From Maritimibacter fusiformis (lineage in GTDB: Bacteria; Pseudomonadota; Alphaproteobacteria; Rhodobacterales; Rhodobacteraceae): a DNA stretch of 64,000 bases. The notes below the pieces were generated by a model. It did not search any database and was not told the origin of the DNA. It was given only the letters and a program-made list of their open reading frames with translations. Where the stretch lies: NCBI RefSeq assembly GCF_008086115.1, contig NZ_VSIY01000015.1, forward strand, positions 124,001 to 188,000, in the 5' to 3' direction. Position 1 is the first letter of the stretch. Each line of letters starts with the position of its first letter. This document shows, in pieces, positions 17,646 through 25,944 of this stretch. Both the position numbers and the translations under genes were made by a program.

Positions 17646-18528
17646 GACTATGCCCTTCACCTCGCTCGACTGGTCGCTGGTTCAGGCGTTCCTTGCGGTG
17701 GCCGAAACCGGCTCGCTGTCCGCTGCCGCCCGTGCCACGGGGTCCAGCCAGCCGACGCTGGGGCGTCAGATCCAGACGATCGAGACCGCGCTGGGGGTCG
17801 AGCTGTTTCGCCGCCATGCCAAGGGGTTGGCGCTGACCGAGACCGGGCAGGCGATGCTGCCCGCCGCCGAAGCGATGCGCGAAGCTGCCGGGCAGATGGC
17901 GCTGATCGCCGCCGGTGAGGATCACGGGGTCGAAGGCACCGTTCGGCTGACCGCCTCGGTGGTGATGTCGCATTTCGTGCTGCCGCCGATCCTGGCCAGG
18001 CTGCGCCGTGATGAGCCGGGGATCACCATCGAACTGGTCGCCTCCGACAGTTCCGAGAACCTGCTGTTTCGTGAGGCCGATATCGCGGTCAGGATGTATC
18101 GGCCCGAACAGCTCGACATGGTCACCCGGCACGTGGCTGACCAGCCGCTGGGCATCTACGCAGCGTCGTCCTACCTCGACCGGGTCGGGCGGCCCCGAAC
18201 GGTGGACGATCTGCTGGCGCTTGACTGGGTCGGGTATGACCGCAACGAGGTGTTGATCCGGGCGATGCGGCAGGCGGGTTGGCCGGTCAGCCGCGCGTTT
18301 TTCCGGCTGCGCACCGACGATCAGGCGGCGCATTGGCAACTGGTCCGCGCCGGGGGCGGGGTGGGCGTGATGCAACAGGCCATCGGCGAGGCCGACCCTG
18401 CGGTCGAGCGGCTCATGCCAGCGCAACCGCTGCCCAGTCTGCCGGTCTGGCTGACCGTGCATCAGGCCTTGCGCCGCGTGCCGCGCGTCGCCCGTGTCTG
18501 GCAGGCGCTGGCCGAGGGCCTTTCTTGA
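17644..18528 (+). CDS. LysR-family transcriptional regulator
   Basis: 294 residues. The N-terminal winged helix-turn-helix (DWSLVQAFLAVAETGSLSAA through QPTLGRQIQTIE, residues 8-50) is typical, as is the LELFRRHAKGLALTETG wing. The C-terminal periplasmic-binding-like effector domain spans residues 90-290. The start is at 17644 or the ATG two codons later; neither has a good ribosome site. It probably regulates itself and the divergent NAD(P)-binding protein gene. Effector unknown. Confidence 0.9.
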   Translation: MTMPFTSLDWSLVQAFLAVAETGSLSAAARATGSSQPTLGRQIQTIETALGVELFRRHAKGLALTETGQAMLPAAEAMREAAGQMALIAAGEDHGVEGTVRLTASVVMSHFVLPPILARLRRDEPGITIELVASDSSENLLFREADIAVRMYRPEQLDMVTRHVADQPLGIYAASSYLDRVGRPRTVDDLLALDWVGYDRNEVLIRAMRQAGWPVSRAFFRLRTDDQAAHWQLVRAGGGVGVMQQAIGEADPAVERLMPAQPLPSLPVWLTVHQALRRVPRVARVWQALAEGLS

Positions 18529-18585
18529 CCGCGCACCCGCAACGGGCTAGGCGACGGGCAACACAATCAGCCCAAGGACAGCGAC

Positions 18586-19692
18586 ATGAGCACAGGCTCC
18601 ATTCTCATCCTCCCCGGCGACGGGATCGGCCCCGAAGTCATGGCCCAGGTGCGCCGGATCATCGACTGGTATGGCGCCAAGCGCGGGCTGTCGTTCGACG
18701 TGAGCGAAGACCTTGTCGGCGGCGCGGCCTATGACGCCCACGGCGTGCCGCTGGCGGACGAGACCATGGCGCGGGCGCAGGAGGCCGACGCGGTGCTGCT
18801 GGGCGCGGTCGGCGGGCCGAAATACGACGATCTGGATTTCTCGGTGAAGCCCGAGCGCGGGCTTTTGCGCCTGCGCAAGGAGATGGACCTCTATGCCAAC
18901 CTGCGCCCGGCGCAGTGTTTCGACGCACTGGCGGATTTCTCGTCGCTGAAACGCGACGTGGTTGCCGGGCTCGACATCATGATCGTGCGCGAACTGACCT
19001 CGGGCGTCTATTTCGGTGAGCCGCGCGGCATCTTCACCGAAGGCAACGAGCGCGTCGGCATCAACACCCAGCGCTATACCGAGAGCGAGATCGCCCGCGT
19101 CGCGCGGTCGGCCTTCGAACTGGCGCGCAAGCGCGGGGGCAAGGTCTGTTCGATGGAAAAGGCCAACGTGATGGAATCGGGCATCCTCTGGCGCGAGGTC
19201 GTGCAGAAGGTGCATGACGAGGAATACCCGGACGTGGAGCTTAGCCACATGTATGCCGACGCGGGCGCCATGCAGCTGACCCGCTGGCCCAAGCAGTTCG
19301 ACGTGATCGTCACCGACAACCTCTTTGGCGACCTGCTGTCGGACGTGGCCGCGATGCTGACCGGCTCGCTCGGGATGCTGCCCTCGGCCAGCCTTGGCGC
19401 GCCGGCGGCGAATGGCCGGCCCAAGGCGCTGTATGAGCCGGTGCACGGCTCGGCCCCGGACATTGCCGGACAGGGCAAGGCCAACCCGATTGCCTGCATC
19501 CTCAGCTTTGCGATGGCGCTGCGCTATTCCTTCGACGAAGGGGTTGAGGCCGACCGGCTGGAAGCGGCGGTGGAAAAGGTGCTGGCCGACGGCGTGCGCA
19601 CCCCGGACCTTCTGGGCGAAGAGGGCACCGACCCGGTCACCACCGAAGGCATGGGCGACGCGATCCTCAAGGCGCTGGACGCGAGCCTGTAG
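18586..19692 (+). CDS. leuB: 3-isopropylmalate dehydrogenase
   Basis: 368 residues. [16 protein letters not shown] at the N-terminus, [15 protein letters not shown] near residue 133, and [20 protein letters not shown] near residue 242 are the signature of the isocitrate/isopropylmalate dehydrogenase family. It oxidatively decarboxylates 3-isopropylmalate with NAD+ in leucine synthesis. It is separated from leuCD by about 4 kb of other genes and has its own terminator. Confidence 0.97.
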   Translation: MSTGSILILPGDGIGPEVMAQVRRIIDWYGAKRGLSFDVSEDLVGGAAYDAHGVPLADETMARAQEADAVLLGAVGGPKYDDLDFSVKPERGLLRLRKEMDLYANLRPAQCFDALADFSSLKRDVVAGLDIMIVRELTSGVYFGEPRGIFTEGNERVGINTQRYTESEIARVARSAFELARKRGGKVCSMEKANVMESGILWREVVQKVHDEEYPDVELSHMYADAGAMQLTRWPKQFDVIVTDNLFGDLLSDVAAMLTGSLGMLPSASLGAPAANGRPKALYEPVHGSAPDIAGQGKANPIACILSFAMALRYSFDEGVEADRLEAAVEKVLADGVRTPDLLGEEGTDPVTTEGMGDAILKALDASL

Positions 19693-19711
19693 CCCGGGAC
19701 CGGCAAAAACC

Positions 19712-19745
19712 GGCGGCGTGATTCCCTCACGCCGCCATTTTCATT
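19712..19745 (+). terminator. Terminator after leuB
   Basis: A perfect 10-bp stem GGCGGCGTGA (19712-19721) / TCACGCCGCC (19727-19736) with a five-base loop, followed by the T-rich tail ATTTTCATT. It lies 20 bases after the leuB stop. Confidence 0.85.
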
Positions 19746-19805
19746 TGTTTGGCTTGCATTCGGCCCCGGGCCGCGATGTTGTCGGTGAAAGCAGATGGAC
19801 ACCCC

Positions 19806-20753
19806 ATGAACCTATCCGGCCCCCTCTTCGCGCTTGCCGCCTTCGCCATTTTCTCGACCCATGACGTGGTGGTCAAAACGCTGGGCGGGATCTATTCGCC
19901 GTTCCAGATCATCTTTTTTGCAACGGCATTCTCGTTTCCGCTGATCACCCTCATGCTGATGCGGGATTCGAGCGAGAGCAATCTGCGCCCGGTGCATCCG
20001 TGGTGGGTTGCGGCGCGCACGGTCAGCGCCGTCATCACCGGCTTTTCGGGCTTTTATGCCTTTTCGGTCCTGCCGATGGCCCAGGCCTATGTGATGCTGT
20101 TCGCCTCGCCGCTGCTGATCACGCTGCTGTCGATCCCGATGCTGGGAGAGCGGGTCGGCATTCATCGCTCGCTGGCGGTTCTGATCGGGCTGGGGGGCGT
20201 GGTGGTCGTGCTGCGCCCGGGGGCCGAAGCCCTGAGCCTCGGCCATCTCGCCGGCCTCACGGCGGCGGCGGCAAACGCGGTCGGGTCGGTGATCGTGCGC
20301 AGGATCGGCAACGATGAGCGGACGGCGGTGCTTATGCTCTATCCGATGGCGGCGAACTTTCTGGTGATGGGGGCGCTGCTGGGGCTGGTCTATGTGCCTA
20401 TGCCGCTGCTGCACCTGGCCGGCATGGGGGCGATCTCGGTGCTTGGCTTCATCGCCGGGGTTCTGCTGATCGCCGCCTATCGCAACGGCGATGCCGCCAT
20501 CGTGGCGCCGATGCAGTATTCGCAGATCCTCTGGGCGACGCTGTTCGGCGCGGTGCTGTTCGACGAATCGCTGGATCTGCCGACGCTGATCGGGGCGGGG
20601 ATCATCATCGCCTCGGGGATCTACATCGTGTTCCGCGAATCGCGGCTCGGGGCAAGATCGCAAACCCCCGTCCTGCGCGCGAGGTCACGCCTGTCGACGC
20701 CCACATCGCTCCGGATTTCCCCGATGCTGCGCCGCCTGCGCGAGCGCCGATAG
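19806..20753 (+). CDS. DMT-superfamily (EamA-type) exporter
   Basis: 315 residues with ten membrane helices arranged as two EamA repeats (first ~ residues 1-135, second ~ 145-280), including LGERVGIHRSLAVLIGLGGV at the end of repeat one and GAVLFDESLDLPTLIGAGII at the end of repeat two. The C-terminal ~30 residues are basic and cytoplasmic. ATG at 19806 was chosen; the longer frame to 19749 lacks membrane or ribosome-site support. Likely a metabolite exporter of the inner membrane; substrate unknown. Confidence 0.85.
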   Translation: MNLSGPLFALAAFAIFSTHDVVVKTLGGIYSPFQIIFFATAFSFPLITLMLMRDSSESNLRPVHPWWVAARTVSAVITGFSGFYAFSVLPMAQAYVMLFASPLLITLLSIPMLGERVGIHRSLAVLIGLGGVVVVLRPGAEALSLGHLAGLTAAAANAVGSVIVRRIGNDERTAVLMLYPMAANFLVMGALLGLVYVPMPLLHLAGMGAISVLGFIAGVLLIAAYRNGDAAIVAPMQYSQILWATLFGAVLFDESLDLPTLIGAGIIIASGIYIVFRESRLGARSQTPVLRARSRLSTPTSLRISPMLRRLRERR

Positions 20754-20757
20754 GCGC

Positions 20758-20786
20758 TTGCAAAGGGTTCAAAGCTAAGCTATCCC
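20758..20786 (+). promoter_or_regulatory. Candidate promoter of tRNA-Pro
   Basis: TTGCAA (20758-20763), a 17-base spacer and TATCCC (20781-20786) resemble -35 and -10 elements. They place the transcription start about six bases before the tRNA 5' end. Confidence 0.45.
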
Positions 20787-20798
20787 GCGCGGCACGGT

Positions 20799-20875
20799 CG
20801 GAGTGTAGCTCAGCCTGGTAGAGCACTGTCTTCGGGAGGCAGGGGTCGGAGGTTCGAATCCTCTCACTCCGACCA
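20799..20875 (+). tRNA. tRNA-Pro (anticodon CGG)
   Basis: A 77-nt cloverleaf: acceptor CGGAGTG/CACTCCG, D-stem GCTC/GAGC, anticodon stem CTGTC/GGCAG with loop TTCGGGA (anticodon CGG, reading CCG), T-stem GGAGG/CCTCT (one G-T pair) with loop TTCGAAT, and an encoded ACCA tail. No integrase or attachment-site duplication was seen next to it. Confidence 0.95.
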
Positions 20876-21014
20876 ATACACAGGATTGCCGCAAGCCCCG
20901 CACGCTGCGTTTCCCATCCCCTTAACAATCCCCTAACCCCCCGCCCGCGCCATTTGCCGGTTGGCAAGGGTGTCCGGTCTATACCTGTCGCCTCATTCAG
21001 CGTCAGGAGACCCC

Positions 21015-21992
21015 ATGTCCGACACATCGCCCCGGCTTGCCCTGCCCTATCTTCAGCCCGCGCAGGCGCAGAAACACGTCACCCATAACGAGGCGCTGCG
21101 GGTGCTCGATGTCATCGTTCAGCTTGCGGTGGTCGCCTTCGATGCCACCACGCCCCCGACCCTGCCGGACGAGGGCAAGGTCTATGCGCTTGGCCTCGGG
21201 GCGAGCGGCGGTTGGGCGGGCGAGGATGGCAGGCTTGCGGTCTGGGTCGATGCCGGCTGGCAGTTTCACGTGCCCGGGCCGGGCTGGATCGCCACGCTTG
21301 CGGGCGGGCAGGAGCTTCGGGTGTGGACCGGGGCGGGCTGGCAGCCGGTGGTCGGGGCGACGCAGAACCTCGACGGGGTCGGGGTCAACACCGGGTCGGA
21401 TGCCACCAACCGGCTGGCGGTGTCGGCCGCGGCCAGCCTGTTCAGCCACGCGGGCGCCGGGCATCAGCTCAAGATCAACAAGTCCGCCAGCGGCGACACC
21501 GCGTCGCTGCTCTACCAGACCAACTGGTCGGGACGGGCCGAGATGGGGCTGGCGGGCGACGATGCCTTCTCGATCAAGGTCAGCGCGGACGGGTCAAGCT
21601 GGGACGAGGCGCTCAGGATCACCCCCGGCACGCAGGTGTTTCACACCGGCAACGCGGTCGGCCCGGTCAGCGCCACGTCGGGCATCGGCAGCGGCATCGT
21701 CGAGACCGGGACCAACGCCAACGGCAGCTTCACCAGGTTCGCGGACGGCACCATGATCTGCGTTCTGGACGGGTTCGCCAGCGCCAGCGGGGCGGCGGCG
21801 ACATGGACCTTCCCCGCCGCTTTCGCCAGCGGAGCCGTCAGCGTCACGGCCACCGCGCGCGGCACGACGGCGGCGATTGTCACGGTCGATGCGGTCAGCG
21901 CCAGCGCGGCCGATATCCACACGTTTGACACGACGGGGGCCGATACTGTCGCCCCCGCTGTCGATCTGGTGGCGGTCGGGCGGTGTTTCTGA
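21015..21992 (+). CDS. DUF2793-domain protein (phage/tail-like)
   Basis: 325 residues. The first ~150 residues carry the DUF2793 signature (RLALPYLQPAQAQKHVTHNE, later GWIATLAGGQELRVWTGAGW). The C-terminal half is a Ser/Ala/Gly-rich beta structure (ASASGAAATWTFPAAFASGA), as in tail-fibre-like proteins. DUF2793 proteins occur in prophages and near gene-transfer-agent genes of Rhodobacterales, but no other phage gene is here. ATG at 21015 follows CAGGAGAC. It is an orphan next to tRNA-Pro. Confidence 0.75.
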   Translation: MSDTSPRLALPYLQPAQAQKHVTHNEALRVLDVIVQLAVVAFDATTPPTLPDEGKVYALGLGASGGWAGEDGRLAVWVDAGWQFHVPGPGWIATLAGGQELRVWTGAGWQPVVGATQNLDGVGVNTGSDATNRLAVSAAASLFSHAGAGHQLKINKSASGDTASLLYQTNWSGRAEMGLAGDDAFSIKVSADGSSWDEALRITPGTQVFHTGNAVGPVSATSGIGSGIVETGTNANGSFTRFADGTMICVLDGFASASGAAATWTFPAAFASGAVSVTATARGTTAAIVTVDAVSASAADIHTFDTTGADTVAPAVDLVAVGRCF

Positions 21993-22061
21993 GGGTCAGT
22001 TTTCTTGCCGGGGGCGCGTTTTGGTGCCAAACATCACCAAACCCGCCAAGAAAGACGTGGC

Positions 22062-22499
22062 ATGGACAACCTGATCTATATCCTGAACGGCCCCAACCTG
22101 AACCTGCTGGGCAAGCGCGAACCGGAGATCTACGGCGCGGATACGCTCGAGGACGTGGCGGCGATGTGCGTCGAGGTGGGGGCGGGCTTCGGGCTGGAGA
22201 TCCGCATGCTGCAGTCCAACCACGAAGGCGAGATCGTCACGTGGATTCAGGAGGCGCGCAATCATGCCGCCGGGATCATCATCAACCCGGCGGCCTATTC
22301 CCACACCTCCATCGCCATTCTCGATGCGCTCAACGCCTATGACGGGCCGGTGCTGGAGGTGCATATCTCCAACATCCACCGGCGCGAGGCGTTCAGGCAC
22401 CATTCGCATATCTCTGCGCGCGCCGATGGCGTGATCGCGGGCTTCGGGGTCGAGGGCTATGCGCTGGCGATGCGGCGGATGGGGTCGCTTTTGTCATGA
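22062..22499 (+). CDS. aroQ: 3-dehydroquinate dehydratase, type II
   Basis: 145 residues, the normal type II length. [19 protein letters not shown] carries the catalytic Tyr, [16 protein letters not shown] the conserved Asn and His, and [17 protein letters not shown] the substrate lid. It converts 3-dehydroquinate to 3-dehydroshikimate. The ATG at 22062 was chosen; its stop overlaps aroE by four bases (ATGA), so the two shikimate-pathway genes are coupled. Confidence 0.95.
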   Translation: MDNLIYILNGPNLNLLGKREPEIYGADTLEDVAAMCVEVGAGFGLEIRMLQSNHEGEIVTWIQEARNHAAGIIINPAAYSHTSIAILDALNAYDGPVLEVHISNIHRREAFRHHSHISARADGVIAGFGVEGYALAMRRMGSLLS

Positions 22500-23314
22500 C
22501 CGACCGCTATGCGGTGTTCGGCAATCCGCTGAGCCACACGAAAAGCCCGTTCATCCACGGCGAGTTTGCCCGCCAGACCGGCGAGGACATGCGTTACGAG
22601 GCGATCGAGGCGCCTCTGGACGGGTTCGAGGCGGCGGTGCGGGCGTTCTTCGATGCGGGCGGCAAGGGCATCAACGTCACCGTCCCGTTCAAGGTCGACG
22701 CTCATGACCTGGCCGACGCGCGCCGCGAGGCGGCGGCGATCTGTGGTGCTTCGAACTGCCTGAAGCTTGAGGGCGACCGGCTGGTGGCCGAAAACTTCGA
22801 CGGCGTCGGGCTGGTGCGCGATATCGCGGTCAACCTGGGCGTGCCGCTGGCCGGCAAGCGGGTGCTGATCGCCGGAGCCGGCGGGGCGACGCGGGGCGCG
22901 GTTGCGCCGTTTCTGGCCGCTGGCGTGGGTGAGGTGGTGATCGCCAATCGCACGGTGGCAAAGGCCGAGGCGATCCGCGATCTGCTGGGGGATCGCGGGA
23001 CGGTTTCCGCGGTCGGATATGACGGCATCGAAGGCAGCTTCGACCTGGTGTTGAACAGCACATCCGCCAGCCTGTCGGGCGCGGCGCTGCCGATCCCGGC
23101 GAGCGCGTTTGCAGGCTGCGTGCTGGCCTATGATCTGGCTTATGGCAAGGGCAAGACGCCGTTCCTGCAACAGGCCGAAGCAGCGGGCGCGGCGCAATTG
23201 GCCGATGGGGTCGGGATGCTGGTGGAACAGGCCGCCGAGGCGTTCCTGTGGTGGCGCGACAAGCGTCCCGACACCGCCCCGGTGATCGCGGCGATGACGG
23301 TGCCGCTGGACTAG
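22496..23314 (+). CDS. aroE: Shikimate dehydrogenase
   Basis: 272 residues. [17 protein letters not shown] binds shikimate, [11 protein letters not shown] contains the catalytic Lys, [14 protein letters not shown] is the NADP-binding glycine motif, and [16 protein letters not shown] is the C-terminal signature. Reduces 3-dehydroshikimate to shikimate. Translationally coupled to aroQ. It converges on the SDR gene with a four-base CTAG overlap of stop codons. Confidence 0.95.
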   Translation: MTDRYAVFGNPLSHTKSPFIHGEFARQTGEDMRYEAIEAPLDGFEAAVRAFFDAGGKGINVTVPFKVDAHDLADARREAAAICGASNCLKLEGDRLVAENFDGVGLVRDIAVNLGVPLAGKRVLIAGAGGATRGAVAPFLAAGVGEVVIANRTVAKAEAIRDLLGDRGTVSAVGYDGIEGSFDLVLNSTSASLSGAALPIPASAFAGCVLAYDLAYGKGKTPFLQQAEAAGAAQLADGVGMLVEQAAEAFLWWRDKRPDTAPVIAAMTVPLD

Positions 23315-24036
23315 AAGATCCGGTGGAACAGGCCCAGCGGCAGGTGTTGGCCGAGGGTAAAGAGCCACGAGAACGGTGCCGGAAAACTGGTCGAGAAGCG
23401 CCCCGATTTCATCGCGGCGACGACGCGGGCGGCGGCGTCTTCCGGCTCCATGATCTGCGGCATTTTGAAATCGTTCTTCTCGGTCAGCCGGGTTCGGATG
23501 AAACCGGGGTTCATGCGCTGAACCGAAATCCCGGTGCCGCGCAGGTCAATCTTGAGGTTCTCGGCCAGATGCATCAGCCCGGCCTTGGACGCGCCATAGC
23601 CGACCGCGCCGGGCAGGCCGCGAAAGCCGGAAAGCGACCCTATCAAGGCGATATGGCCGGTTTTTCGCGCGATCATGCTCGGCAGAACCGCACCCACCAC
23701 GTTCAGCCCGCCGACGAAATTGACCTCGGCCATGGTCCGCACGGCCTCGGCCTGCCAGTCCTTCGCATCGACCGGATCATAGGCGCCGGCGCTGAAGATC
23801 AGCCCGTCGATCTCGCCCGCCTCATCCAGCGCGGTCTTGACCGAGGCCGGGTCGGTCACATCGACCGGCACCGCGACCGCGTCGGTCAGTTCGCCGGCAA
23901 GGCCTTCGATCCGGTCCCCGCTGCGGGCCGATACCACCAGCCGTGCGCCTTCGCGGTCGAGCGCATGGGCCAGCGCGCGCCCCAGCCCTTCGGAGGCGCC
24001 GACCAGCCAATAACGGCGGCCCTTGAGGTCAGGCAT
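23311..24036 (-). CDS. Short-chain dehydrogenase/reductase, last gene of the RpoE-type operon
   Basis: 241 residues from the ATG at 24036. Cofactor motif YWLVGASEGLGRALAHAL, SAGAY (NAG-like), and the catalytic triad Ser in LIGSLSGFRG with Tyr/Lys in GYGASKAGL. The start overlaps the cfa stop by eight bases. It is the fourth gene of a tightly overlapping minus-strand operon with a FAD oxidoreductase, a DUF1365 protein and a fatty-acyl methyltransferase. In R. sphaeroides an operon of similar content belongs to the RpoE-ChrR regulon (recalled, not checked). Substrate unknown. Confidence 0.8.
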   Translation of the reverse strand: MPDLKGRRYWLVGASEGLGRALAHALDREGARLVVSARSGDRIEGLAGELTDAVAVPVDVTDPASVKTALDEAGEIDGLIFSAGAYDPVDAKDWQAEAVRTMAEVNFVGGLNVVGAVLPSMIARKTGHIALIGSLSGFRGLPGAVGYGASKAGLMHLAENLKIDLRGTGISVQRMNPGFIRTRLTEKNDFKMPQIMEPEDAAARVVAAMKSGRFSTSFPAPFSWLFTLGQHLPLGLFHRIF

Positions 24037-25189
24037 GGGCAAGCTCCACCTGCACCACGTCGGTCTGACCTACCGAAAAGGCAGCGGCGCAGATCGCGAG
24101 ATAATAGCGCCAGTTGCGCAGGAATCCTTCGTCGCCATAACCGACCTTGGCCAGCCGTGGCCGGGCGGCTTCAAGCTGTTCGCCCCAGGTGGCGCAGGTG
24201 CGGGCATAGTCTCGCCCGAAAGCGAAACTTTCCTGCACCTTCAACCCGGCACGCCGCGCCTGGTCGCGGATGACGCCTTCCGACAGCAGCATCCCGCCCG
24301 GAAAGGTGTAGTGGCGGATGTAATCGGACCCCTTGCGATAGGCCGGGAAATTCTCGTCGGTGACGGTGATCGCCTGGATCACGGCACGCCCGCCCTCGGC
24401 CAGTCGCGCCTTGAGGGTTCCGAAATACTCGGGCCAGTAGCGTTCGCCGACCGCCTCGATCATCTCGATCGACACGATGTTGTCGAAGGTGCCCGTGATG
24501 TCGCGGTAATCCTGCAGACGGATCTCGGCGCGCCCGTCCAGCCGCGCGTCGGCATAGCCCTTCTGGCTGGGCGAGATCGTGACGCCGGTGACATGGCGGC
24601 CGGTGTCGGCGGCGCGCTCGGCGAAGCCGCCCCAGCCGCAGCCGATTTCCAGCACCTGCTCGCCTTCGGACAGCCGACCGAGGATGCGGTCATACTTGCG
24701 TTGCTGGCCGCGCGTCAGGTCCGTGTCGCTGTCTGCGAACAGCGCCGAGGAATAGGTCATCGTCGGGTCGAGCCAGCATTGATAGAACTCGTTTCCAACG
24801 TCGTAATGCGCCCGGATATTGCGCGCCGCGCCCTGTTTCGAGTTGGCGCGCAGGATGCGGTCGACGACACGGAATTTCAGCGCGTTCAGCCGCGTGGGAT
24901 AGGCAAAATTGTCAAAGCGGTCCATGTTCAAGAGCACAAGCTCGGTCAGGGTCTGGATCGACGGCGTGTCCCAGAGACCCGCGACATAGCTTTCGCCGAA
25001 CCCGATATCGCCCCGCGCCGCGGCGGCGGTGATCGCGCCCCAATCGTTGATCTGCAATTCGGCCGCGGGCGCGCCGGAGCCGAAATCATGGATCTCGCCG
25101 CCGGGCGTGCGGATGCGGAGCGAGCCGGTGTGAATCGCCTCGCAGGCGGTCAGGAAATCGCGCTTCACGCGCTGGGTGAGAAACGGCAT
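24029..25189 (-). CDS. Cyclopropane-fatty-acyl-phospholipid synthase family methyltransferase
   Basis: 386 residues. The CFA-synthase layout is present: HYDVGNEFYQCWLDPTMTYS near residue 129, the SAM motif VLEIGCGWGGFAERAA near residue 182, and IVSIEMIEAVGERYWPEYF near residue 241. It methylates unsaturated acyl chains in membrane phospholipids. Given its operon and RpoE-type promoter, it could be a true CFA synthase or a UfaM-like enzyme that starts furan fatty acid synthesis. The start overlaps the DUF1365 stop by one base. Confidence 0.85.
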   Translation of the reverse strand: MPFLTQRVKRDFLTACEAIHTGSLRIRTPGGEIHDFGSGAPAAELQINDWGAITAAAARGDIGFGESYVAGLWDTPSIQTLTELVLLNMDRFDNFAYPTRLNALKFRVVDRILRANSKQGAARNIRAHYDVGNEFYQCWLDPTMTYSSALFADSDTDLTRGQQRKYDRILGRLSEGEQVLEIGCGWGGFAERAADTGRHVTGVTISPSQKGYADARLDGRAEIRLQDYRDITGTFDNIVSIEMIEAVGERYWPEYFGTLKARLAEGGRAVIQAITVTDENFPAYRKGSDYIRHYTFPGGMLLSEGVIRDQARRAGLKVQESFAFGRDYARTCATWGEQLEAARPRLAKVGYGDEGFLRNWRYYLAICAAAFSVGQTDVVQVELAHA

Positions 25190-25944
25190 CAGCTGACCTC
25201 CTCGGTCGGCGGTTCGGGGCGGGTGCGATAGCGCGCGCCCTTGAGTTTCAGTTTCAGGGCCTGCCAGTAGATCAGCCCGATGGTGCGCAGCGCCCCGGCG
25301 GGGCGCCGCAGACTGGCCCCGACAATAGCACGATTCGTGAGCTTGGCGCGCGGACCGGTCAGGGTGGCGATAACGCCGGCCTTGCCGTCTTTCAGCGCGA
25401 TCCTGATTGCGATCCGGTCGGGCCGGATATCGAAGTTGAACCGATAGTCGCCACCAAGCCGCTGGAACGGCGAAACGTGGAACACCTTGTGCGCGACAAG
25501 CGTGTCCGAGGCCGCAATAGGGTCGAATTCCGGGTGATGAGAGAGATAGGAATGGCGATCGCCAAAGGGGTTGTTGACCTCGGAAATTACCGCGATCAGT
25601 TGACCCTCGCGCAGCGCCAGCCAGAAGCTGACCGGGTTGAACCAGTAGCCGAGAAAACGCGGCTGGGTCAGGAGCAGGATTTCGAGACCCCGGGTCTCAA
25701 GCCCGTGTTCGGCAAACACACGACGCGCCCAGGCCACGCCCTCTCCCCTGCCGCGCGCGCCGCCGTGATCGCGGTCATGCACCGCGATCAGGTTGAAGCG
25801 GTTGCGCGAGAACAGGGCCGGCGTCGGGGCGCGGCTGTCCGGGTCTATCAGCACGTAATCGACACCATAGCGGAAGGCGTTGGCGATTCCGCCAAGCCGG
25901 GCATGGGTGGTGATGCCGCGCATATGCTGGGCTGCGAAGGTCAT
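25189..25944 (-). CDS. DUF1365-domain protein
   Basis: 251 residues with the DUF1365 signature: HARLGGIANAFRYGVDY at the N-terminus, LLTQPRFLGYWFNPVSFW near residue 110, and EVNNPFGDRHSYL near residue 140. Soluble; it nearly always occurs beside a FAD-dependent amine-oxidase-like protein and a CFA-type methyltransferase, as here. Its start overlaps the upstream stop (ATGA). The exact activity is unknown; a role in membrane fatty acid modification is an inference from the operon. Confidence 0.85.
   Translation of the reverse strand: MTFAAQHMRGITTHARLGGIANAFRYGVDYVLIDPDSRAPTPALFSRNRFNLIAVHDRDHGGARGRGEGVAWARRVFAEHGLETRGLEILLLTQPRFLGYWFNPVSFWLALREGQLIAVISEVNNPFGDRHSYLSHHPEFDPIAASDTLVAHKVFHVSPFQRLGGDYRFNFDIRPDRIAIRIALKDGKAGVIATLTGPRAKLTNRAIVGASLRRPAGALRTIGLIYWQALKLKLKGARYRTRPEPPTEEVS

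Noticed and set aside
20799..20875. tRNA-Pro as the integration site of a genomic island
   Set aside because: No integrase and no duplicated 3' tRNA segment were seen nearby, and the sulfur island starts 9 kb away beyond housekeeping genes.
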